In this document: piece by piece, positions 25,937-34,203 of the stretch
How positions within the stretch are numbered: position 1 is the first letter of the stretch
Layout: each line of letters opens with the position of its first letter
Assembly (NCBI GenBank): GCA_042408875.1
Contig: JBHOQS010000022.1
Location: 434,001 to 498,000 of the forward strand
Direction of reading: 5' to 3'
Origin: JBHOQS01 sp042408875
GTDB lineage: Bacteria; Chloroflexota; UBA11872; JBHOQS01
DNA: 64,000 nucleotides
Translations under genes and position numbers: made by a program
The notes under the pieces: generated by a model
What the model was told of the DNA's origin: nothing
Seen by the model: the letters and a program-made list of their open reading frames with translations, nothing else
Database searches by the model: none

Positions 25937-27961
25937 CTACACCTCACTGTGAGCCGTCCTTCGCAGGGCGCCGGCAGGCGCACGCGCCGGGGCGCGCGCT
26001 GGTTGTGGCTGCGGCCACAGCGTGATCATAGTGCCGGCCAAGAACACTGCGCCACCGATCCAGATCAGCGTCACTGCCGGATTGACGAAGAGATGCAGGC
26101 TGGCATGGTAGCCGTCCGGCGCCTCCTCCCAGCCGACCAGTACAGCATAGAGATCCTCAAAGCGCGGCGGCAGCGTTTCGATCGCCACGCGCGTGATCGG
26201 CTGCTGCTCCCAGTTCTTGTGGAACTGCCGCTCCGGGTATAGCCGGGCTACCTCCCTCCCATCCCGCTCGGCGATCAGCTCGGCGCGCGTCACACGTGCC
26301 TCAGCGGTGCGATACTCAGCAAGGCCGCGGTATACGATCGTGTATCCGCCGACGCGAGCCTGCTCCCCGGGCGCGAGCGTCACCTCTCGTTGCTGCTGGA
26401 AGAAGCTCGAGCCAACCGCACCGAGCGCGATCAGCACCACTGCCAGATGAACGATATACCCTCCGTAGCGCCGGCGGTTGCGCGCCACCAGCCGGGGAAG
26501 GGCCAGCAGCGCCGGTTCCTTCGCCAAACGGCGGCGCACCCGCATGCCGCGCCAGAACTCCAGCGCCACCGTTCCAGCGACGAAGGTCGCGGCCAGGATG
26601 CCGGCCAGCGCACCCGGCTTGACCGCACCGGCCAGCGCCGCCAGCAGCGTGCCAGCCAGCGCCGCCGCGGCCGGCCAGCGCACACTGCGCGCCAGGTGCC
26701 CCAGCGAGGCGCGCCGCCAGGCCATCAGCGGCGCAACACCCATCAGCAGCAGAAGGGCGAGCAGCAACGGTCCAGCGACCTGGTTGTAGTAAGGCGGCCC
26801 CACGGTGATCTTCACATTACGCACTGCTTCAGAGAGGAGCGGATAGATAGTGCCCCAGAAGACAGCGAACGTGAGCGCGACGAACAGCAGGTTATTTACC
26901 AGGAACGCCGACTCACGGGAGACGAAGGAGTCAAACTCTTGCTCATCATGCAGGAGGGGCAGGCGGTAGAAGAGCAGCGCAAGCGAGCCGAGCAGCACGA
27001 GGGCGAGGAAGCCGAAGAAAAACGGCCCAATCGCCGAGACGGCAAAGGTGTGCACCGATGTCAGAATACCGCTGCGGACGACAAACGTGCCGAAGATGGC
27101 CAGCGCAAACGTGGCGATAGCGAGCCCCAGGTTCCACACTTTGAGCATGCCCCGCCGTTCCTGCACCATCATGGAATGCAGGAAGGCCGTGCCGGTCAGC
27201 CACGGCATCAGCGCGGCGTTCTCCACAGGGTCCCAGCCCCAGTAGCCGCCCCAGCCGAGCACGTGGTACGCCCACCATGCCCCCATGAACAATCCGCTGC
27301 CCAGGATGCCGAATGCCAGGAGCGCCCACGGGCGGACTATGGCCAGCCACTCGTTCCACAGCCGGCCGCTCAACAGCGCTGCCATGGCGAAGGCGTACGG
27401 CACGGTCCAGCTCATGTACCCCGCCAGCAGGAGGGGCGGATGAACCAGCATGCCAGGATCTTTCAGAAGCGGGTTCAGGCCGCGGCCGTCGGCCGGCACG
27501 AAGGGCAGCCGCTCCAGCGGGTTGCTGACGAAGTTCAGTAAGACCAGGAAGAACGTCTCGACACCCATCAGGATGGCGATCACGTAGGGCATGAGCGGCC
27601 GCGCCGGCTGCCAGGAGAGCAGCACTACAGCAGCGCTGAGCAGCGCAAGCGTCCATGCCCAGTACAGCAGCGAGCCGGCCTGGCCGCCGTAGAAGGCCGT
27701 GATCACGTACTGGAGGGCCATGTCACGGCTGGACTGCTCAGCAACATAGCGCACGCCGAAGTCGTGGGTGACGAAGGCGTGGACGAGTGTGGCAGAGGCA
27801 AGCGTGAGCAGCGCAGCCACAGCGAGCACGCCGTTGCGAGCACTCAGTAGCAGCGCCGCCGAGCGCAGCCGCAGCGCGAGCGGACCGGCGACTACGGTGT
27901 ACACAGCAACTGGGAGCGCAAGCAGGAGGGCGAGGAGGCCGAGATAGCTCAGTGGGAGCAT
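25937..27961 (-). CDS. ccmF: cytochrome c haem lyase subunit CcmF
   Basis: Polytopic membrane protein of 674 residues that, with CcmH, attaches haem to apocytochrome CXXCH motifs. The WWD-domain signature WWAYHVLGWGGYWGWDPVEN is intact near residues 229-248. The usual histidine-bearing loops are present, for example VHPPLLLAGY and TSVHTFA. The length is normal for CcmF. It starts three bases after the ccmE stop, showing a compact operon. Confidence 0.95.
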   Translation of the reverse strand: MLPLSYLGLLALLLALPVAVYTVVAGPLALRLRSAALLLSARNGVLAVAALLTLASATLVHAFVTHDFGVRYVAEQSSRDMALQYVITAFYGGQAGSLLYWAWTLALLSAAVVLLSWQPARPLMPYVIAILMGVETFFLVLLNFVSNPLERLPFVPADGRGLNPLLKDPGMLVHPPLLLAGYMSWTVPYAFAMAALLSGRLWNEWLAIVRPWALLAFGILGSGLFMGAWWAYHVLGWGGYWGWDPVENAALMPWLTGTAFLHSMMVQERRGMLKVWNLGLAIATFALAIFGTFVVRSGILTSVHTFAVSAIGPFFFGFLALVLLGSLALLFYRLPLLHDEQEFDSFVSRESAFLVNNLLFVALTFAVFWGTIYPLLSEAVRNVKITVGPPYYNQVAGPLLLALLLLMGVAPLMAWRRASLGHLARSVRWPAAAALAGTLLAALAGAVKPGALAGILAATFVAGTVALEFWRGMRVRRRLAKEPALLALPRLVARNRRRYGGYIVHLAVVLIALGAVGSSFFQQQREVTLAPGEQARVGGYTIVYRGLAEYRTAEARVTRAELIAERDGREVARLYPERQFHKNWEQQPITRVAIETLPPRFEDLYAVLVGWEEAPDGYHASLHLFVNPAVTLIWIGGAVFLAGTMITLWPQPQPARAPARAPAGALRRTAHSEV

Positions 27962-27964
27962 GCT

Positions 27965-28432
27965 TTATTCTGCTTCAAAGCGAGACGGGCACTTCGCCAG
28001 GAGCGTCTTGGCGACGAACAGTCCCGGCTCTGTATACCGGCCCTCAACGACGACCTCGCTGTGATCCCCGAAGATGTCGGGGACCACGCCGCGATACTCC
28101 ACCGGCAGAGAGCCGCTCTGATCCTCCAGAACGAAGCGAACGGCTAGCCCGCCGCTCAGGCGCTCGATACTGCCAGGCTTCACGGTGCCGGCGACGCGGG
28201 CAGGCTGCTGATACGCGGCCGGTCCCTTGGCCTTCAGCTCAGAGACCGTCAGATAGTAGACCGACGCGCTGCGCAGGCCGTTAAAGATCAGGAAGCTCAC
28301 GGCCAGGGCGACCACTGCGGCGGCAAGTCCGATCTTGCCCAGCGCCGACCGCCGGCCGGGCAGGCCGGGCTGGGACAGGAGACGCGCCCCGGCAGGGGCG
28401 TGCTGAACGATATCGCTGCTCGTCGCGCTCAT
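27965..28432 (-). CDS. ccmE: haem chaperone CcmE, cysteine variant
   Basis: Periplasmic membrane-anchored haem carrier of 155 residues. One membrane helix (AAVVALAVSFLIFNGL) is followed by the OB-fold beta barrel (YYLTVSELKAKG, RVAGTVKPGS, PVEYRGVVPDIF). At the place where standard CcmE has the haem-binding His in an HDEKY-type motif, this protein ends AKCPSRFEAE: Cys 148 replaces His, and Phe 152 takes the place of the Tyr of the known CXXXY variant. The ATG at 28432 follows GGAG. It heads the leftward Ccm operon. Confidence 0.92.
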   Translation of the reverse strand: MSATSSDIVQHAPAGARLLSQPGLPGRRSALGKIGLAAAVVALAVSFLIFNGLRSASVYYLTVSELKAKGPAAYQQPARVAGTVKPGSIERLSGGLAVRFVLEDQSGSLPVEYRGVVPDIFGDHSEVVVEGRYTEPGLFVAKTLLAKCPSRFEAE

Positions 28433-28553
28433 GCGCACTCCCGGATTGTGGCGGCCGGCGGCACCACGCTCCCGGCCGGCACGTTCTCCCAGCTATTATA
28501 GCGCAGGTGTTCGCCCCGTTCTCCTTCGCCCTCGTGAAGGCGCTGGCGGCAAC

Positions 28554-29933
28554 CTACAGCGACTTCAGGTACTCCACGATGTCCTGCTTCTCGCGCTCGG
28601 TCAGCCTGAGCGCGAAGTGCTGGTTGTAGTGCTCAACGACCTCATGCAGCGTGGCAAAGCGGCCGTCGTGGTAGAAACCGCCTTTCGTGTGGGTCCAGAG
28701 CCCCTTGAGCGGAGGCGTGCGGTACCCGATGAAGGGCTCGCCGTTGATCGTAGTGACAGGAGCGCGCTGGGCCTGGAAGTCGTCGACGCCGATCTCTTCC
28801 GGCCTGTGTATCGCCCAGCCAGGCTCGGTGTAGAGCGGCGGTACATGGCAACGAGCACAGCCGGCCTTCCCCACGAACAGCCGCTGCCCCCGCTGTGCCG
28901 CGGTTTTGTCGAAGCTGCCCTCGGGCGGCGCCGGTGCAGGGATCGCAAGCTGATAGAAGTGCAGCGCGGCGAGCTTCGCAGTGACGAGGTCGGGGCTGTT
29001 GCGAATGTTCCAGTCGCCGGTGCGGGCAGCGATAGGGAACCGGCCCGGATCATTCAAGCGCGGGTCGAAAAAGGTGCCTTGCCCCCGCATCTGTGTGTTG
29101 GCCACATAGGCATTCCAGTACGTGACTGATCCCCAGCCGGTCCAGGTGTGGAGATGCACGCCGGCCAGCCCGAACGCTGGCGGGATCAATGTGGCGGCCG
29201 GTCTGCCATCAGGGCGAAAAGCCTTCCCATCGTGAAGGAGCTCTGCGTCAAACTTCCCAGGCCCCCAGCTGCGGAGCACCGTCCGTACCGTAGCCACATC
29301 GACCCCGAGACGATCCGCTACCGGCGTCAGGTTCGGCGCAAGTGCAATGATCACGCCAACGTTGAGGTCACGATTGGCCCAGCCATCAAGCCGGTGGCCG
29401 ATGCCGGAGGCAAGCGAGTTGTCCACGGTGGAGTGGCAGATCGCGCAGGTGATACCGACCGACTGCAGGCGACCACTGCGATCAAAGAAGCCTTTGACGC
29501 CGACCACAGCGTCCAGTTTGAGCAATTCGAGAGTCGTGGCGGGATTGTCAAGATCAACGCGTCCGGAGCGCAGCCTGCTCACCAGAGTGGGAGGCAGGGC
29601 ATCAACGTCTACCTTCAAGCCTACGGCTAAAGCAGTCTTTGGACTGACGCCCGGTCCCACACCGCCAAACTTGTCCCCTGCGATTGCCTGATGGAGGTGA
29701 AGCGTGTCGCCCCAGAACGCCTCGTCGCCGAAGGTGTCGAAACGAAACGTCTGCCGGCCGTCCCGGAGCATCCTGGCCGCAGTGTCCTCGATGGCACCGT
29801 CGTGGCTGCCGGTCGCCTGTGAGAGCCCTATCGAGCCGCTGCCTGCTATGGCAGCAAGCAGCAGGGTGAGCAGGGCGAAGGCACCGAACCTGCTGGCCAG
29901 GTGCAGCCCGCAGGCGAGCGTTCGATGTATCAT
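28554..29933 (-). CDS. di-heme cytochrome c, CcpA/MauG-type
   Basis: Exported protein of 459 residues with two haem c sites, CAICH at 163-167 and CARCH at 359-363. The start at 29933 follows GGAGG and opens a signal peptide (LASRFGAFALLTLLLAAIAGS). The spacing and the C-terminal region (TPPLKGLWTHTKGGFYHDGRFATLHEVVEHYN) match di-haem cytochrome c peroxidase/MauG relatives. It could reduce H2O2 in the periplasm, but MauG-like oxidases use the same fold. It lies just upstream of ccmE on the same strand, matching its need for haem attachment. Confidence 0.85.
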   Translation of the reverse strand: MIHRTLACGLHLASRFGAFALLTLLLAAIAGSGSIGLSQATGSHDGAIEDTAARMLRDGRQTFRFDTFGDEAFWGDTLHLHQAIAGDKFGGVGPGVSPKTALAVGLKVDVDALPPTLVSRLRSGRVDLDNPATTLELLKLDAVVGVKGFFDRSGRLQSVGITCAICHSTVDNSLASGIGHRLDGWANRDLNVGVIIALAPNLTPVADRLGVDVATVRTVLRSWGPGKFDAELLHDGKAFRPDGRPAATLIPPAFGLAGVHLHTWTGWGSVTYWNAYVANTQMRGQGTFFDPRLNDPGRFPIAARTGDWNIRNSPDLVTAKLAALHFYQLAIPAPAPPEGSFDKTAAQRGQRLFVGKAGCARCHVPPLYTEPGWAIHRPEEIGVDDFQAQRAPVTTINGEPFIGYRTPPLKGLWTHTKGGFYHDGRFATLHEVVEHYNQHFALRLTEREKQDIVEYLKSL

Positions 29934-30136
29934 CGCGGCCTCCATCTCGATGCAAGATTCCTGCGCCGGCGTGTGGGTGCGTCCTCGACGCCGTAGGGGA
30001 AGAGCGCGACCACGCCGGCAGGGCAGCCGTGCTACACCGATGTATACGCTCGATAGGAAGTGATGGATCACTATTTTTTTCAGTATTTTCTTGAGATTTT
30101 ATACAGAGCCGTTTTTTTCCCGGCCACGGTGGACGG

Positions 30137-30607
30137 CTACTGGAGGGCGCGTTCGTACGTCACGCGGAGCGCTGCCACGACCAGCAGGATGAGCAGGCCG
30201 AGGATCAAGACGAGGTCCTCTGCAGAGGGGAGGCGCCAGCGCGAGCGGACCGGCGGAGCAGCACCAGCGGGGCGGTGCCGGCGGACCCGCAGGGTGTATG
30301 CCAGGAGGAGCATCCACACAGAAAGACCGATCTTCAGCCACAGCAGGCCGGCATAGAGCAGGCTGGGGCTCTGGGAGAGGCGATCGAAGGCGAGCGGAAC
30401 ACCTGTGAGGATGAACGCGGCGATGCATACCCGCACGGCAGAGCGGAACCGCGCCACCGTCTCCTCGCGCACCGCCGGCGGGATCGTCCTCCGCTGGAGC
30501 TGGGGCCGCAGCACCAGCGCGTAGAACAGCGAGCCCCCGATCCACGTGACTGCCGCCACTAGATGCACGAAACGCAACAGGGCGCGGAACAGGTCGGCAG
30601 CCGGCAT
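30137..30607 (-). CDS. CopD-like four-helix membrane protein
   Basis: 156-residue membrane protein. The opening LLRFVHLVAAVTWIGGSLFYALVL is the pattern of CopD/DUF2269-like proteins. Four hydrophobic helices are evident, with a histidine in the first and an arginine-rich loop before the last. Proteins of this type have been tied to copper handling or to b-type cytochromes. Its place between a TlpA-type thioredoxin and a di-haem cytochrome suggests a role in respiratory cofactor supply, but the function is unproven. Confidence 0.65.
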   Translation of the reverse strand: MPAADLFRALLRFVHLVAAVTWIGGSLFYALVLRPQLQRRTIPPAVREETVARFRSAVRVCIAAFILTGVPLAFDRLSQSPSLLYAGLLWLKIGLSVWMLLLAYTLRVRRHRPAGAAPPVRSRWRLPSAEDLVLILGLLILLVVAALRVTYERALQ

Positions 30608-30610
30608 CAC

Positions 30611-30827
30611 TCGATCGAGAGCAGAAAAAATACTGCGTACTACGTAACGCCCAGCTACATCACTCTACCGCTGGGCACTGCCCTAAGGGCGGTACGGAGT
30701 GGCGTCTCTACATGTTACACAGGACGCAGTAGTACGCAGTGTGCACTACATTGTGTACTATAAACTATCTATAAACTACATAAACTATATATATAAACCG
30801 TATATAACTGTATAATTTAGGCGCGTA
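30611..30827. repeat. AT-rich spacer with heptamer and CTATAAA repeats
   Basis: No gene. ACTGCGT/ACTACGT heptamers lie at 30632-30645, and the reverse-complement ACGCAGT occurs at 30724-30730 and 30734-30740. From about 30750 the sequence becomes a run of related CTATAAACTAT and CTACATAAACT units ending in TATATATAAA. This is the downstream flank of the TlpA gene. Confidence 0.65.
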
Positions 30828-31412
30828 TCACACAATTCGTTCCAGATACTGGCGGAGCTGGGACTGGTTCAACGGACCGATCCACTTCTTCACGATACGG
30901 CCGCTGCGATCGATGAAGAACGTCTCAGGGATGCCGGAGACGCCGTAGTCGATCGATACTGCGCCGTTGGCATCGAGCACGTTCGGATAGCTGATGCCGA
31001 ACTGCGCGAGGTAGGCCTCAGCATCAGGGCGCCTATCCTGAATATTGACACCGATGAACACGACATCGGGCCGGGCACGGGCCGTGCTCTCGAGCAGAGG
31101 GGCTTCCTCACGGCAAGGCTGGCACCAGGAAGCCCAGAAGTTCAGCACCACCGGCCGGCCACGCAGGTCAGAAAGCCTGAGCATCCCGCCGTCGAAGCGT
31201 TCGAGCACGAAATCCGGCGCAGGCTTCCCCTCGAGCGGCACGGTACCGATCTGTGTGCGGTCGCCTGTGAGACCCCACGCCAGCAGGCCGAGGAGCCCCA
31301 GGACAACGCCAAACGCCAGAAGCCGCGCGGCGATGGCGCTGCGCGCCGGTGCAGGCGCAGCCTGGTCCGCGGAGGGTGCGATCGTCTCAGCCACAGCCCC
31401 GATCCTCCCCAT
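30828..31412 (-). CDS. membrane-anchored TlpA/ResA/CcmG-type thioredoxin
   Basis: 194-residue thiol-disulfide oxidoreductase held at the outer face of the membrane by an N-terminal helix (LLAFGVVLGLLGLLAWGL). The thioredoxin domain carries the active site WCQPC with Cys 97 and Cys 100, preceded by VVLNFWAS, and the cis-proline loop GIPETFF. In System I such a protein keeps CcmH and apocytochrome cysteines reduced. It lies upstream of the di-haem cytochrome and Ccm operon on the same strand, so a CcmG-like role is likely, though ResA-type activity cannot be separated by sequence alone. Confidence 0.88.
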   Translation of the reverse strand: MGRIGAVAETIAPSADQAAPAPARSAIAARLLAFGVVLGLLGLLAWGLTGDRTQIGTVPLEGKPAPDFVLERFDGGMLRLSDLRGRPVVLNFWASWCQPCREEAPLLESTARARPDVVFIGVNIQDRRPDAEAYLAQFGISYPNVLDANGAVSIDYGVSGIPETFFIDRSGRIVKKWIGPLNQSQLRQYLERIV

Positions 31413-31525
31413 CGCATTCTAGTGCGCCGCGCCGTGCCGGGTCAAACATTGCCTTTGTATCCCGGCCCTCCATCAGCTAGACTCTGCTGAGACGTGCTCG
31501 GCGGCGGGCGGCGTGCCAAAGTCCT

Positions 31526-32509
31526 ATGCTGGATCCGGCGGCTGCAGCCGCCGAGCTCGAGACTGCGCGAACGAGGAGTGCTTTGAGGCATACGAACGGC
31601 GCTGCCACGACGGTGTATCAGGAGCGCGAGGAGCGGCAGGTTCGGCCGCTCGTGCGTCTCGTCGTCGTGGCTGCCTACATCTTCCTTCTGTTTCTCGCCG
31701 AGGTTGCCGTCGCCGGTGCGCTCGGCGTGGTCGCGCCGCCGGTGCGGACGCTCTTGCTGGAGCCAGAGGCGAGTGGGGGAGCTGGCCGCGCGCTGGCAGC
31801 CCAGCTTCTGGTCACATTAGCGGTGCTTGCCGCGGTCTATGTGGCGCGACGGACGCTTGATGGCCGCTCCTTCGTCAGCCTGGGTCTGAAGCCCCAGACG
31901 GCGCTGCCCCATCTGGCCGCGGGCGCGCTGCTGGGCGGTCTGGCCGGCCTGATCGTCCCCCTAGGGCTTTTGATCTGGGAGACTCCCCTCCAGCCAGGGA
32001 ACGCATCCGTTGCCGCTGTCGTAACCTCGCTGCTCGTCATGGCTGCCGGCGCGCTCGGTGAGGAGGTGCTATTCCGGGGCTACATCCTGGCGAACCTGGA
32101 GGAAGAATGGGGCACGCCGGCTGCCGTGCTGGGGAGCGCCATCCTGTTCGCCTGCGCGCGCCTGCTCAATCCGTATGCCGGCCTGTGGGCGTTTGCTGGC
32201 AGCCTGGTGCTGGGAGCGGCGCTGGCTGTGATAGTCGTCGCCTTCCGGTCGCTCTGGCTCGCTACCGGCTACCACGCCGCCTGGAACGTGATAGCTGGCC
32301 CGCTCTTCGGTTTACCGGTAAGTGGCTTGGTCGCGGGCGGTCTCTGGTCCTTCCAGGACCCCCTGCGCGCCCCCGTCTGGCTTAGTGGTGGTGAGTTCGG
32401 CCCGGCGGCGAGCCTGCCGATGCTGGCGCTGCACCTGCTGATTGCGGCTGGGGTGTTGTTCCTCCGGTACCGTCCTGCTGTTCCGAAGGCTGGTAGCGTC
32501 AGTCGGTGA
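31526..32509 (+). CDS. CPBP family intramembrane metalloprotease
   Basis: Membrane protein of 327 residues with about eight helices. The CAAX-protease-like motif GEEVLFRG holds Glu 179, Glu 180 and Arg 184; the second motif HAAWN in the later helix supplies the other metal-site residues. Family members cleave prenylated or membrane-embedded substrates, and some protect against bacteriocins. The start at 31526 is the first ATG, and the first about 40 residues are polar and may be cytoplasmic. Its last bases overlap the stop of the opposing lipoprotein gene by 11 bases. The substrate is unknown. Confidence 0.85.
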   Translation: MLDPAAAAAELETARTRSALRHTNGAATTVYQEREERQVRPLVRLVVVAAYIFLLFLAEVAVAGALGVVAPPVRTLLLEPEASGGAGRALAAQLLVTLAVLAAVYVARRTLDGRSFVSLGLKPQTALPHLAAGALLGGLAGLIVPLGLLIWETPLQPGNASVAAVVTSLLVMAAGALGEEVLFRGYILANLEEEWGTPAAVLGSAILFACARLLNPYAGLWAFAGSLVLGAALAVIVVAFRSLWLATGYHAAWNVIAGPLFGLPVSGLVAGGLWSFQDPLRAPVWLSGGEFGPAASLPMLALHLLIAAGVLFLRYRPAVPKAGSVSR

Positions 32510-32834
32510 TCTGATAGGCGACCAGCCCGTCAGGCGTGCGCCGGTAGTACACGGTCACGGGCTCGCCGAACGCCATATGCTGGCGCAGGTGGCCCGGCGT
32601 CACGTCAACCTCCGGGGCGACGCGGAAGTCCCAGGTCTTCCCCTGCGCGTCGCGCACGATGATCCGGTCGGCGTTGGAGAGCGACCGGGCTTCGACAGCA
32701 GTGATCACGCCGCGCACCGACTGCTCCGACTGGCTCCCACCCTGGCTGCACGAGAGTGCCCCGGCAGCCAGGAAGAGCGCCAGGGCCAGGAGCGCCTGCG
32801 CGGCGCCGCGCCGCCGCATTGGAACACTATTCAT
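32499..32834 (-). CDS. small secreted lipoprotein, unknown
   Basis: 111 residues. The N-terminus MRRRGAAQALLALALFLAAG ends in ALSC, a good lipobox, so the mature protein would be about 80 residues anchored to membrane lipid. The rest is a small beta-rich domain (RGVITAVEARSLSNADRII, then WDFRVAPEVDV) resembling OB-like or DUF-type ligand folds, but no family is certain. It converges with the CPBP gene and overlaps it by 11 bases. Confidence 0.6.
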   Translation of the reverse strand: MNSVPMRRRGAAQALLALALFLAAGALSCSQGGSQSEQSVRGVITAVEARSLSNADRIIVRDAQGKTWDFRVAPEVDVTPGHLRQHMAFGEPVTVYYRRTPDGLVAYQITD

Positions 32835-32936
32835 AGTATGGCCTCATGATCTAGCCTCATGTGCTGATCGCGGCCGGAGCGCTGCCTCGCAGTTTGTAGC
32901 CTCTAGCCATTCTGTAATCTTGTGCTACTCTTATAA

Positions 32937-32979
32937 CTCCTATGTAACTATTGCTCCTATGTAAATATTGTAACTATTG
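32937..32979. repeat. 17-bp tandem repeat in an AT-rich spacer
   Basis: CTCCTATGTAACTATTG at 32937-32953 is followed by a copy with one change at 32954-32970 and a partial TAACTATTG at 32971-32979. It lies just downstream of the MFS gene stop, in a spacer that is AT-rich unlike its flanks. Confidence 0.85.
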
Positions 32980-32994
32980 TATAATTTTTGGTAA

Positions 32995-34203
32995 CTATAG
33001 TCTGTAGGTGGACGGGCCGCCGGGGCGCTCGAGCCGGGATACCAGCGCGAGCATCGCGGCGAAGACAGCTGGCAGCAGGAGCATGGCGCCACGCATGCCC
33101 AGCAGCTGTCCCCCTGCGCCCAACAAGCCCGGCAAGAGCGTGCTGCCCACTGCGCCACCCATGATCAAGATCGCGGTCACCGCGCCCGTATATGCCGGAA
33201 AACGCTGCAACGTGATAGCCAGGACCGTCGGAAAGATCCCAGCGATGGAGGCGCCCGTCAGTGTATAGCAGGCGGCAGCGATCGCAGGCACAGGGGCCAC
33301 TACTCCCACGAGACTTGACCCCAGCGCGCCGGTACAACAGGCGATCAGCAAACGCCTGGGAGCCAGCCGCCGCGCTGAGACGCCGATAGCCAGCCGCCCG
33401 GCGAGGAAGCCACCCCAGTAACCGGAGAGCGCCCATGCGCCCATGGTCTCGCTCCAGCCGAATTGCTGCTGGAGGAACGTGACGAGCCAGCCGGCAATGC
33501 TCACCTCGGCGCCAACGTATAAGCTGAGCACCAGCGCTGCCTGCCAGAGCTCTTCCCGCCGCAGGAGCCGCGCGAACGCCGGCAGACCGGGCAGGGGCTC
33601 GGTGCCATGAGCGGGAAGCGGCACAACCGGCACAATGAACAGCACCGGGAAGGCAGCCACGCCTACTGCCAGGTAGGCAGCGCGCCAGGAAACTCCGGCG
33701 CCGAGCAAGGCTCCTATTCCGAGCGGACCGAGCAGCGTGGCCAGGGCGAAGAAGGCGTGGGCCAGGTTCATGGGCACCGTCTTCTGCGGCCCGCTGGCAT
33801 CCGAGACGAGCGCGTTGGCCGCGACGTCTGCGCAGGCAAACCCGATGCCAGACAGCACACTGCCGGCGAGCAAGACCGGCCAGCTCGGAGCCAGCGCCGT
33901 CAACAGGGCGCCGGCAGCCAGGGCGCCGCCGCTGAGGACAGCGGTGACACGGCGTCCGCGCGCATCAACGAGATAGCCGGCCGGCGGAATGGCGGCCATA
34001 TAGCCACCTGACTGCGCGACGAAGATGAGTCCAGCTGCGGCCAGGTCGAGATCGAAAGTGCGCCGGATCGCCGGCACCGTCGGGCCAACGATGGTCAGCA
34101 CCAGGCCGATGAGGAAAAACAGCCACGCTGCTATGGCGAAGGCCACGCGCCTGGGCAGGATGGCGGCCCGAGCAGACACCACCAGCGCAGAGGTCTTACT
34201 CAT
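32995..34203 (-). CDS. MFS transporter
   Basis: 402-residue secondary transporter with 12 predicted membrane helices. The first helix region AIAAWLFFLIGLVLTIVGPTVPAIRRTF, and the GYLVDARGRRVTAVLSGG loop between helices 2 and 3, match the major facilitator pattern. It resembles sugar/drug MFS proteins of the FucP/NarK-like breadth; specificity is not readable. The start at 34203 overlaps the penicillin-binding protein stop by eight bases, so the two are cotranscribed. A longer upstream frame is excluded because it would lie wholly inside the penicillin-binding protein. Confidence 0.85.
   Translation of the reverse strand: MSKTSALVVSARAAILPRRVAFAIAAWLFFLIGLVLTIVGPTVPAIRRTFDLDLAAAGLIFVAQSGGYMAAIPPAGYLVDARGRRVTAVLSGGALAAGALLTALAPSWPVLLAGSVLSGIGFACADVAANALVSDASGPQKTVPMNLAHAFFALATLLGPLGIGALLGAGVSWRAAYLAVGVAAFPVLFIVPVVPLPAHGTEPLPGLPAFARLLRREELWQAALVLSLYVGAEVSIAGWLVTFLQQQFGWSETMGAWALSGYWGGFLAGRLAIGVSARRLAPRRLLIACCTGALGSSLVGVVAPVPAIAAACYTLTGASIAGIFPTVLAITLQRFPAYTGAVTAILIMGGAVGSTLLPGLLGAGGQLLGMRGAMLLLPAVFAAMLALVSRLERPGGPSTYRL

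Noticed and set aside
26390..27541. 383-codon rightward frame opposite ccmF
   Set aside because: Glutamine/arginine-rich shadow of ccmF, whose WWD motif is intact.
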